Part shown: piece by piece, positions 31,473-40,700 of the stretch
How positions within the stretch are numbered: the stretch's first letter is position 1
How the letters are laid out: each line of letters begins with the position of its first letter
NCBI GenBank assembly: GCA_947184155.2
Contig: CAMXCT020000114.1
Location: 427,501-491,500 of the forward strand
DNA from: Cladocopium goreaui
Lineage: Eukaryota > Sar > Dinophyceae > Suessiales > Symbiodiniaceae
Length of the DNA stretch: 64,000 nucleotides
Direction of reading: 5' to 3'
The notes under the pieces: generated by a model
The model's input: only the letters and a program-made list of their open reading frames with translations
Told to the model about the DNA's origin: nothing
Databases searched by the model: none
Made by a program: the position numbers and the translations under genes

Positions 31473-31488
31473 CTTGAGCCAAAATGGC
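31473..31488 (-). promoter_or_regulatory. Relict dinoflagellate spliced leader
   Basis: On the minus strand GCCATTTTGGCTCAAG, identical to the 3' 16 nt of the 22-nt dinoflagellate SL. The bases before it (CTGTGG) could be a decayed CCGTA. It sits 22 nt before the ATG at 31451 and about 55 nt before the gag ATG. SL is added by trans-splicing to mRNA, so its presence in DNA points to reverse transcription of a trans-spliced transcript. Confidence 0.85.
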
Positions 31489-31540
31489 CCACAGCCGACA
31501 CCACACTTTTGTCCATCAGAAATTCTTTGAATTTCTTTCA

Positions 31541-31835
31541 CTACTTAGTTGCTTTTGCTTTTTGGGGTCTTAGTTTGGGGTTTATTTAGGGTGGGTCTAG
31601 GGTTTATCTTGGGTGAATTTCAGATTTGGGGTTTGTTTAGAGGTTACTTAGTTGCTTTTGTTTTTTTTGGGCTTAGTTTGGTGTTTATTTAGGGTGGATT
31701 TAGGGTATTTTTGGGGTAAGTTTCAGATTTTAGGGCTTTTTTGGGGTTTACTTAGAGTTGCTTTATTTTTTTGGAGGGGTGGTTTGGAGTTTATTGAAGG
31801 TTGGTTTAGGGTGTATTTATAGTGCTTCTTGGGGC
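31541..31835. repeat. TTTAGGG-like minisatellite, right block
   Basis: Nearly three tandem units of about 103 bp, each starting ACTTAG(T)TGCTTTT and containing TTTATTTAGGGTGG and CAGATTT(G/A)GGG (units near 31541, 31647 and 31750). Related to the left block at 23561-23897 in the same orientation. Probably a degenerate telomere-type satellite flanking the retroelement. Confidence 0.8.
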
Positions 31836-31844
31836 TTAGTTAGG

Positions 31845-32000
31845 CTTGAGAAGCAACAAAGCAGGAAAAAGCAGAGAAGCAGGACAGTGGAGAAGCAGAG
31901 AAGCAAAGAAGCAGGAAAAAAAAGCAGAGAAGCCAAAAAGCAAAAAGCAGAGAAGCAGAACAGTGGAGAAGCAGGGAAACAGAAATCAAAAAAAAACATT
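31845..32000. repeat. GA-rich AGAGAAGCAG low-complexity repeat
   Basis: Imperfect GCAGAGAAGCAG and AACAGTGGAGAAGC units, giving Lys/Glu/Ser-rich or Phe/Leu-rich frames with no coding meaning. Confidence 0.8.
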
Positions 32001-32129
32001 GCCAAAACGGAACACTCTTTTTCTTCCAAACACAATAGCCCTCCATTTACAAGATCCAAACTAATTTGTTTGAAATGCCAAAGGAAAACATGGTTTCTTG
32101 ATGTTAATCATTTCCAAAGATGGTTTCTC

Positions 32130-32290
32130 TTTGATTTGGCGATGGCAAGATCCAAGCTGTTAGCCCTTCCATGAGACTTGCAGCAGCTGGATTCACACGA
32201 TCCACTCGGTTCCCCAGCCCTGGCTCTGTGATCCAATCTTCATCTGCTTCAACCCATTCGCCTTTGCCTTCCACCTGCCGCCAGAAAGGT
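32130..32290 (-). CDS. Candidate exon, unknown
   Basis: Minus reading GGSPFWRQVEGKGEWVEADE, then DWITEPGLGNRVDRVNPAAA. Strongly protein-like, Trp/acid-rich, bounded by AT-rich DNA on the 5' side. It may belong with the blocks at 33010-33119 and 33919-34304. No family recognised. Confidence 0.48.
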
Positions 32291-32619
32291 GATCCACCGA
32301 CTACATGAACAACTAACAAATAAGCATTATATACTCTATATATATACATACAATATGCTTATATATGTATACATTATGCATTGTATATATAATATGTGTA
32401 TATATATATGCAGTCGATGATGTTGAGATTATGTACTCTTGTAATCTCTTGTAACGTAAGTGATACCAAGGGGAGCGAACTCTCACACCTCATCGTTTTC
32501 ATCCGGCAAAGACCTGGCAAAACACAGCTGCCATGTCCATCAGGTCAGCCTTTTAAGGGTCTCAAGTCTCAAGAGTTGCAAGTAGAAGACCTGCAACTGT
32601 AGCATGTTATGTACATGTT

Positions 32620-32731
32620 ATGTGGGTTTCCATAAATGGGGTACCCCAAGCTCGCTGGATGGTTGACTTCATGGAAAATCCCATCTATAAATGGAGGATG
32701 AACAGGGCTACCCCCATTTCAGGAAACCTCC
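32620..32731. repeat. Hairpin MITE with 11-bp target duplication, copy 3
   Basis: Starts GGTTTCC and ends GGAAACC, inverted relative to copies 1 and 2, with GGGGTACCCC, CATGGAAAATCCCATCTATA and CTACCCCCAT inside. Flanked by ATGTACATGTT at 32609-32619 and 32732-32742, an exact 11-bp direct repeat consistent with a target-site duplication. Confidence 0.75.
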
Positions 32732-33009
32732 ATGTACATGTTGCATCTGAGATGTCTGGCATGTTCCTCTGGACATGCGACACTTCCAACAGACCCACGC
32801 CTGCGATACCAAAGCCGACCAGTGGTCAGGAAATACATACAGCTCGCCTGGAGGCATCGGGATGTGGGATATCTCCTTCACAGCATCTGGGAAATCTATG
32901 GGAAATCTATGGGATAACGGATTTTTTCCTGGGATCTAATGGTGGTTTATGGTGGTTTAGTGGATTTTAATGGGATGTCTTCAATGTCTTCCAGTGCGGT
33001 TCCAGACTT

Positions 33010-33135
33010 TGATCATCCGCGGCAGCAATCCAATCCCAAGCGGTTCGGTGGCGACTGTCGACCCAGCCAACCTGCTCACCAGGCATAAACAGAAGGTCGC
33101 CTGCGGGGTTTCGCCGTTTCGCCATGTTGAGCACA
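33010..33135 (-). CDS. Candidate exon, unknown
   Basis: Minus reading NMAKRRNPAGDLLFMPGEQV, then GWVDSRHRTAWDWIAAADD. Protein-like and GC-richer than its flanks. Same strand and spacing as the two neighbouring candidate exons, so possibly one gene. Confidence 0.45.
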
Positions 33136-33324
33136 GCATCACAGATCCACAGCATCCTTCATGGTATTTCATGGTTTCAAATCTATGTCATATATCATGG
33201 TATATGTCTTAAATCATGTTCAATCCACCCAAGGATCATCACAGGATGTGTCATATCTGATCTATTTTGATATGTGTTTTTTCTGTGAAATGTCAAGTGA
33301 ATCTCTATGAACATATTTTTGGGT

Positions 33325-33415
33325 GTCCAATCCATGGGGGTACCCCCAAACCATCCAAGTCATTCAAACCATGGTGACGACTGGGGATCCCCCATGACTT
33401 AAGAAACCCTGCTGC
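33325..33415. repeat. Possible MITE relative, copy 4
   Basis: Contains CCATGGGGGTACCCCC and GGGGATCCCCCATG with an AGAAACCC end, resembling the GGTTTCC family, but the left terminus is unclear. Confidence 0.4.
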
Positions 33416-33419
33416 CGTC

Positions 33420-33918
33420 TGCCTGGTGCCAGTTGCTTGTGCCCCAGAGCCTGACGTAAGAAGCTGAAATGACATCAGCAACCCCCAAAAAGATGACGGA
33501 AAGTAGAATCCAATGGGGCAATACTATAGTGACAAACTAGTGTTTATACTAGTTTAGAGGGATTACCATGGATATTGATATCTTGGCGGATTGCTATCTA
33601 TAGTCCATAGATATCCAAAAATCTTCCAGTGAATTACTGTTTCTATCTTTTGGGGCATACCCTTCTGTAATCAAACATGGCTAGCTGGGAACACCTCTAC
33701 AAGATCTATCAAAATGGGGAGAAATCATCGAACTAAATGGCGGATTGTCCATTGCCATGTTAGGATTACCGGAAGGTAGATAGCATTAATAGCGCGCATT
33801 GAATAGGGATCCTGCACAAGAATAGATGAGGGCAATGCGATTAAGAAAGGGTATGTTTCAAGCTGGGGACAAATCCAGCTACAAACAATCGACGTGCTCA
33901 GGGATCAAATAGTGTACC
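33420..33918. other. No supported gene
   Basis: A small palindrome (AACTAGTGTTTATACTAGTTT-like) near 33537-33557; otherwise nothing recognised. Confidence 0.4.
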
Positions 33919-34304
33919 TATCGGTGAATTTCCCACCTGGTGGTTCCGCCGTGTGTCAAGATCCCTGTAAACATCCTGCTGGAAAACTGGCAGGTCCCAA
34001 GTTCCACACATGGGCTTGTCTGAACATAGGCAAATTCCATCCGGTTGTTCATCAGTAGTTGTTCATCAGTATTGTCTCCATTGAAAGTTTGCCAAAAACA
34101 ATGTGGGGTACAACAGGCCATAGCCATCCATAGCCTATTTTCAGACATACGACCTGGAGCACATCTCCAGAAATCCTCCCGTGGCGCCCGTGGCACCGTG
34201 TTACAAATGCGATGCATCACCAGTGAACTCTTGTCGCGAAGCTGCTGGAACAAGGGATGCACCTGGGCACCGAAGTATCCATCATGATGATTTCCCCCTG
34301 AAAA
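33919..34304 (-). CDS. Candidate exon, unknown protein
   Basis: A minus frame of about 128 codons with even, protein-like composition: GGNHHDGYFGAQVHPLFQQL, RICNTVPRAPREDFWRCAPG, CFWQTFNGDNTDEQLLMNNR, and CVELGTCQFSSRMFTGILTH. No domain recognised. It may be the largest exon of a minus-strand gene that continues at 33135 and 32290. Confidence 0.48.
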
Positions 34305-34349
34305 TGGTACTATATGTTTAACTATGTGTTTGACTATATGCATCTATAT

Positions 34350-35199
34350 AGGTCATGATGATCACCGCTTTCATATACGCTCATACTAGATTCAACAAAA
34401 TATATCTGTCATTATTATGAGAATTATCATGGCATTGTTTGATATGTCTAGCAACATGGTGGCTGTCATGACTATGTCTGAGGCTCATCGTTTTAGACTT
34501 GTGAGGCGGGTGATCTACAGTAATTCGTTGGTCTCAATCGCGACGTGGATCTCATGTTAGATGCCAAATTTGTGTCAGCCCAGTCTGGCTTCGCTGTCTA
34601 TCCTTCAGTTTTTTGGGGTGAACTGGATGGAAATCTCTCAAAACATGCAGTTTATTTAAGTGGTATTTGTTATATAATTATATATATATATATTTATTGA
34701 CTATCTACTGAATCTACTGGTCAATTTGCGTCTGCGGGAATAGAGCAGCAACCAGACGACCAGGCCTTAACCCCGACAGACACCTCCATCAATAGATTTA
34801 ATAGATATCATCATGCATCAAACAGCCGTCATTCGTGATTCACCGTTGCATGCCAACTGCTAACAGGGTCCACCCGGTAGCCCCGAGTCAGCTACAGACA
34901 TGTGAGGAATGTTGATGGCAGCCTCCAAAGCAAAAGGATGTGGCAAGGTGTGGTGAACCTCAAGGACGATTTCCTCACACGTTTCTGGGTGATTTTGGTT
35001 CAATTCATGATGCTGTTTGTAAGGATCGTCCAGCTGCTATCTGCTCTTCAGCAAAGAGATGTTGCGAGTCCCGTGGCTATCGAGCTACATGTTTTTTTTT
35101 TCCGTCGTGCATGTAGCGATATGCAGACATGTGCAGACCACATCCTTTTTAGGATGGCCTATTTGTGCACCTGGTGAACTTTAAAACTTCCAGAAATCT
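34350..35199. other. No supported gene
   Basis: Includes a short TA run at 34675-34695. No exon or RNA gene recognised. Confidence 0.4.
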
Positions 35200-35345
35200 C
35201 AGCCTGCTCATGATCGGGGCGAATCACAACCGAACCCCGGTGCTTTGACGGCCCAGCATGGACGGCACCACAGCCGCTGTGCCATGACTCAAACGGCGAC
35301 TCCGGACGCGGGGGCTCCGGACCTCAGCTGGTGATCCGGTGGGTT
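35200..35345 (-). CDS. GC-rich exon-like island
   Basis: After a CAGCTGAG|GTCCGG acceptor the minus strand reads GPEPPRPESPFESWHSGCGA and then HRGSVVIRPDHEQ, Pro/Glu-rich. It lies just 3' of the PAS membrane protein gene on the same strand. Identity unknown. Confidence 0.35.
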
Positions 35346-35620
35346 CCGACATTGTCCGACCATCTTGTGGAACCCCATGCAGCCATTTCCAGACACACCC
35401 AGAGAAAAACGCTCAAACAAGGTGAATGTTTAGGTCGAAAATTTGTGAAAGATAATGACAGATTATGAAAGTCATGAACTTTGGTGTATCCGTGCACCCT
35501 TCCATCCAGAGAATCCATCTACGGTTCACGAAGTTGCAAAGTGGCCAGCAGAAACCGGGGAGATTTTCTTCAACCAACATCAGGGCTTTCAGTTGGTTCA
35601 GTTGTAGAATTTGGGGAATT

Positions 35621-37339
35621 TTAACGGGCAAAAATTGAGTCTAAGAGGTTTGTTTCAGACATGAAGCATATCTCAATGATTGTTCCCCGAAGATTGTGAA
35701 ACTGAAGTTGACAGCACCTGTGCTTTGGGGGTTCAAAGTTCAAGCCCCAGAACACCACGATTCGGACGATGTTTGGCCGTCGTGAATCTGCGCCGTTTGG
35801 GGCCCCCACCTGGACACTTTGCAACGAGTTGTTGATCCCAGATCTAGGCGAAACCAGTGGCAACTTGATGTGCAGGGTTCCCACAAAGTTGTCGGAGACC
35901 TCGTCGTGCTTCATCTGAAAGGATGACTGAGCTTCACCTAGCCCCATTAAATTCAATGACAATATCACGTGTCCATCCGATTCAGACATCTCTGTCCCCA
36001 TTTCATTCACAAGTTCCTGCAAGTTGGCATTGAAAGCATCCCGGCTTTGGGCGCTAGAGATGTCCAGAATTTTTGCTGGCCTTGGTCTGCCCATACTCTC
36101 ACAGAGTCGCTGCAAGTCCTGACTGAGGGTCAAAACCTCGAAGGATGGCACTTCGAACATCACCTGCAAGTCTAAATCATCTGGCAGCAACATGGAATCA
36201 CGACACCAAGCAGCTCCATGTCTCTTCGAGTTTCTCAAAGGTGCCAGGTTGTCCAGCTGACTGGCAGTCTGAGCCTCGCGAACACCAATCAAAAAGCACC
36301 TTTCATTCGCATGATCTCTGAACTGAGCATGTAAGAGCTCAACTTTGATGTGATTCTGATCTGAGTCGAGCATGTCCGCATTGGTTGCCATGATGGGTGC
36401 GTCTTCCAAGATTGAGTTAGCAAAGTGTTGAGCAATGCGTCCGCGATCTTCCGGATCAAACAGCTCCAGAAAGGACTTTCCAGTCAGCCCACCGTGGCTG
36501 ATCCCTGTTTGCAGCAGTAACCCGCTGAGCTGTGAGGAATCTTCCGTGAAGTTCAATGCTTCATCGACCTGCACAACTGCATCATAGCACACCAAAAGTA
36601 ATGAAGAAACGGCTCCCAGCTCCATGGCTTTCTGTTGCAGCCCTGCCCTCAACATGATGTTGTCATAGACTAACCAGCGGCCAGCTAGGATGCAGAGATA
36701 TGGCACGCCAAAGGAAACGAAAAGTACTGGACCCAGAAAGCCGGACATCATTGAGATCCCTTGCTGCTTCGCGATCCACAAAACCTGTGTGGAAGCTGCA
36801 GCTGTGCAAATCATCCAGCACCAGTTGCGTTTGGTCAGCACGGCGAAGAAGATTCGAAAGCCAAAGGTCAGATTCAAAACATCCCTGGCATCTGTGTGGA
36901 CAACTGGAATCAACGCAACTATTGAGATCAATGAAGTTGCTACATACCATGCATCCAGAGTCTGTGGCCTGATCACACTTGGCCTCCAGAGCAAGACCAA
37001 ACCCATGGCCATGCCCAAGATAGTCAGGAAATCGAACTCTCCCAACAAGCGACTGGTGCCAAGTAGACCAAATGCCAGCCGCAGCTGTTGCAGGAGAACA
37101 CGACCCATACTGAGAAAAGAGGCCACATGCCAAACCCTGCAAGTCATTCGACACCGGAGAAGATCCAGGTCCTTCGTCAAGCGCGGATCCACTTGAAAAT
37201 CGGCAGCATGCCACCAGCTGCTCAGTGTCTGCCAGGGAATCCTCGGACCTGAGCAGCACAGCAGCAAGCGCGACAGATAGCCAGCCTGAAGAATTCCAGT
37301 GACACAACAAAAGATCAGGTCCAAATCCTCCAAATCCAT
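35621..37339 (-). CDS. Multi-spanning membrane protein with PAS-like domain
   Basis: A single uninterrupted frame. I start at the ATG at 37339 (MDLEDLDLIFCCVTGILQAG), giving 572 codons; the frame is open to 37417 but the extra residues look like leader. Five or six hydrophobic segments occupy the first 270 residues (for example DFLTILGMAMGLVLLW, YVATSLISIVALIPVV, WCWMICTAAASTQVLW, GPVLFVSFGVPYLCILAG). A PAS-like region follows: SSLLLVCYDAVVQVDEAL, GKSFLELFDPEDRGRIAQHF, ERCFLIGVREAQ. The C-terminal 170 residues are soluble with no known domain. This membrane-plus-PAS design is common among uncharacterised dinoflagellate proteins and suggests a sensor; ligand unknown. A long intronless ORF beside intron-rich genes may mean a retroposed copy. 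Confidence 0.78.
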   Translation of the reverse strand: MDLEDLDLIFCCVTGILQAGYLSRLLLCCSGPRIPWQTLSSWWHAADFQVDPRLTKDLDLLRCRMTCRVWHVASFLSMGRVLLQQLRLAFGLLGTSRLLGEFDFLTILGMAMGLVLLWRPSVIRPQTLDAWYVATSLISIVALIPVVHTDARDVLNLTFGFRIFFAVLTKRNWCWMICTAAASTQVLWIAKQQGISMMSGFLGPVLFVSFGVPYLCILAGRWLVYDNIMLRAGLQQKAMELGAVSSLLLVCYDAVVQVDEALNFTEDSSQLSGLLLQTGISHGGLTGKSFLELFDPEDRGRIAQHFANSILEDAPIMATNADMLDSDQNHIKVELLHAQFRDHANERCFLIGVREAQTASQLDNLAPLRNSKRHGAAWCRDSMLLPDDLDLQVMFEVPSFEVLTLSQDLQRLCESMGRPRPAKILDISSAQSRDAFNANLQELVNEMGTEMSESDGHVILSLNLMGLGEAQSSFQMKHDEVSDNFVGTLHIKLPLVSPRSGINNSLQSVQVGAPNGADSRRPNIVRIVVFWGLNFEPPKHRCCQLQFHNLRGTIIEICFMSETNLLDSIFAR

Positions 37340-37419
37340 GGCACGACAGCCGAGGACGCTGAGTTTTTTATATATTGGACCCGACTGAATTATGGAAATG
37401 AAAAAAATGTTCGGCATGG

Positions 37420-37779
37420 GTCGGTAAAAATCTGCGTCGCGTCGGGCCGTGGCTTTTCCAGAATTCTATCGGGTCCTGTAAAGGGATTCTTTAGGAAATC
37501 CCCGAGAAAAAACTTCTGCACGGCTTGGAGGAGGTTGTTGAAGGTTTTCCAATAATTACGCTGTATGACCATACCCCAGTAGTTGTTACTATCATGGTAT
37601 TGGTATCAATGATTCAATCGTTTTGAGCTGTTGAGCCAGTTATAATGGTTATACGCTTTGAGCATTGCAGAACTTCAACATAGCTTCAACAAACTCAACT
37701 GGGCGAATGGCCAAGTTGAAATCCACCACATGTCCGACTTGCCATGTGTGGAGATGCCATGAGCAGCATCAAAAAATCG
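37420..37779. other. Intergenic or 3' end of channel gene
   Basis: Between the channel's last recognised exon and the PAS protein gene. A cyclic-nucleotide-binding domain would be expected here if the channel were CNG/KCNH-like, but none was recognised. One minus frame (GVAQLGHDSPSDFLMLLMAS) extends through 37780 and could be a further exon. Confidence 0.35.
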
Positions 37780-40700
37780 CTCGGGGAATCATGTCCCAGC
37801 TGCGCCACTCCGCCTGCAATTCACTCATCATCTGTTCAGACCTCAGCTGAGCTTCTTTCATCTTTGGTTCCAGAATGTTCCATACCAATCCGGCTCTTTC
37901 CAAACAGGTTAACATCAGGATTGGCATCGGTACTGAGTGCGCAGCAGGAGCTTCAACACCCCGACCGTCTCTAAAGGCATCATCTGACGGCTGGAAAGGG
38001 CTGGGAAGTGCTTTTCCATGGCTTTCCTTTCCCAAAAAAAGTGATCTCAGTGATTTCCATGGAAAGTTTCCATGGAAAGTGCCAGATCCACACCTTCTGT
38101 TGTCGTTGAAATTCGAACTCCACGAAGCGTTTGATGCGCAAGGCCAAGGGTGGTGGAACCTGAGTCTCGAAGCTTTTCCCCATAGCATCTCCTTTACCAT
38201 TCACAGCACGCAACACATCGCAACACCAAACGGATGAATTCCGGGATGCATCTTGGTTCAGACCATCAGCTACAGGACTTTGCGGAAAAGAAATGAATAT
38301 TAAAAAATATCAGAATCGGCTGGAGCAGATTCTATTTCCACTTTCACCTGCGGTGTGATGAGTGGAAATTGTCCATCTAAGTCAAAATAAATGATAATCA
38401 TGATAATCATAATCAATATGACTTAGATGGACAATAAATGAGTATCTATAATCAATGCTATCAACGCCAAACGTCGCAGGCTCCCATCCTACCAATGACC
38501 CGTCCAGGCTCCAGCACCCTGTGTCTCTTGAGGAACATCCGCAGCTTCCAGAACTCCTGACAGTGGCCCTGGAAGCTTAACATGTACGCTGTAAATGTTT
38601 TATACATACTACAGTATATCATACTATGTTATAGTGAATCTAATATATTATATATAATTATATACATATATAGTTATTCTACAATGTTATATGTACCAGT
38701 ATCATCCGGTATCTGTATGCTATATGATTCAAGATGATCCAAGTTATTGTACAGTAAATTTAATGATGCGTGGATATGTGTGTGGATGTTTTTTTCCTCT
38801 TCACTCTGTACAGATTCTTTACATCAGCAGACACTTGGCCCACAGCATTGTCCATGAAAGTTATCTAATGCGACAATGTCTGATAGGCCAACAAGATCCC
38901 TGTTTGGGGCACAAGTTTGAACTCTTCTTTTCAAGAGCTGGTTTACTATCGATGCGTCTATTTATCCATAAGAATACATGAGTGTCCATCCTTTGAGAAC
39001 TTAATGCCCAATCTGTTCTTCGCCGGCAGCACCTTGAGCACTATGGCAAACTATCAGTGTCAGGGCAATGCTTCTGCAATCTGTAATTAGAATCACACCG
39101 CAACACTTCTTCAGCGGTCACAATCCGAGCCCTGCGGTCCTTGACGGTGTGCTCTGACATGCTTCGCAGCTGGCCCAAGGACCCAGTGATGCTGCCCACC
39201 ACGTAGGAGAATCCCACCAGGGCAAAAACCACCTGAAAAACAACCGGTTCATCAAATGTGATATAGGTACGTATATCTATAATATAATATAATATATAAT
39301 ATAATATATAATATAATATATAATATAATATATAATAATATATGTAATATGATATAACATAATAAAATATATTATATCATATTATATCATATTATATCAT
39401 ATTATATTATATTATATATAATATATAGTATATATTATATAAAATAGAATATAGAATATAGATTATAGAATATAGAAAATAGAATATAATATATAATATA
39501 TCACATATCATATATAATATATCATATATAATATATAATATATAACATATAATATATAATATATAATATATAATATATATTTATAATATATATATATATT
39601 CATAATATATATATATATGACATATAATATATAATATATATTTATATAATATATATATATATTATATTTATATAATATATATTTATATGATATATAATAT
39701 ATAATATATACTACATAATATATACTACAAAATATAATATATATATAATAAATAATATAGAATATATAATATAATTATTATATATGATATATAATATATA
39801 ATATAGTAATTATAATATAATATATATATATGTGACACATGACACCCACATCTGCAAGTTTCCCTACTTGACAAGTACTAGAAATGATTTGCTGGTGCGA
39901 TTGCATGCGGAAAGAATCAGCGGAATTGGAAAGCATCACGGCCGCCCGCACCGACATAAGGAGAGAGATACAAAATATTCAGTATCTTCAATATAACTAC
40001 AGATGGAATATGTTGTATCAACTACAGATGGAATATGTTGTATCTTTAATTTCGATACCAATACGAATTAACCCGCAGACGCCTTCGAAATCAACAACTA
40101 CAGATGGAATGAGTGGAGGGAAACTGGTTCTGCCCTGACCCTCATCATTCGTAGAGCACAGCATGTTCTGGAAATGCATTCTGGTTAAGTCAACTGGAGA
40201 TTAACTTCAGTTGGTCTCTTCAATTGAACTGATGACTTATTCAAAGTGCAATGCTGCTACGAAGCAACAAGCAGCACTCAGCATTCACCACAAAAGACAT
40301 TTTTGGAACCAAAAACGCAATCAACATAAAATCCACCTAAAGTCCTCGCCAAGTGACCTACTTTTAGGAAGAAAAGATTCAAAACAAAAAACAAAACATG
40401 AGTCAAGGCTCAACTGCGATGGTGAAAGTCCGCTCCGACATGTTTTGTGGCCTCAGACAAGCCAGTTTCCTTTCGACGGCATTCGATGGCAAGATTGATA
40501 GAATCCCTCCAGATCCAGCATCACATGTTATGTTCCCGTTGGATCAGCTGTGTGTAGGCACTTCCAATAGGCTCCCCAACGCAATTTCCATTGATGCGGG
40601 TGTAAACCTTGGTTCCAAATCGCCACGGCTTTAGCCGGACTTCAATCTCAATGCATCCACGGCTGGTTCCAAGGTCGAGTCATTGCAAATAACAAGGCCC

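Larger units (their letters stand above)
24056..31488 (-). mobile_element. DIRS/Ngaro-like tyrosine-recombinase retroelement
   Basis: Order in the sense direction: spliced-leader relic, gag with CCHC knuckle, cytosine-methyltransferase-like domain, reverse transcriptase, RNase H, membrane segment, tyrosine recombinase. Use of a YR rather than a DDE integrase, with RT-RH, places it with the DIRS order (DIRS, Ngaro, PAT). No LTRs are seen. Related direct repeats lie outside both ends (23561-23897 and 31541-31835). Gag and pol overlap, and pol, RT-RH and YR lie in successive frames. Several disruptions indicate a dead or poorly assembled copy, unless frameshifting is used. Outer limits are taken from the YR stop and the SL relic; the true termini are uncertain. 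Confidence 0.85.

Noticed and set aside
37420-37780. Cyclic-nucleotide-binding domain for the channel
   Set aside because: No FG-E---L/RTA-type phosphate-binding cassette could be read in any minus frame before the next gene.
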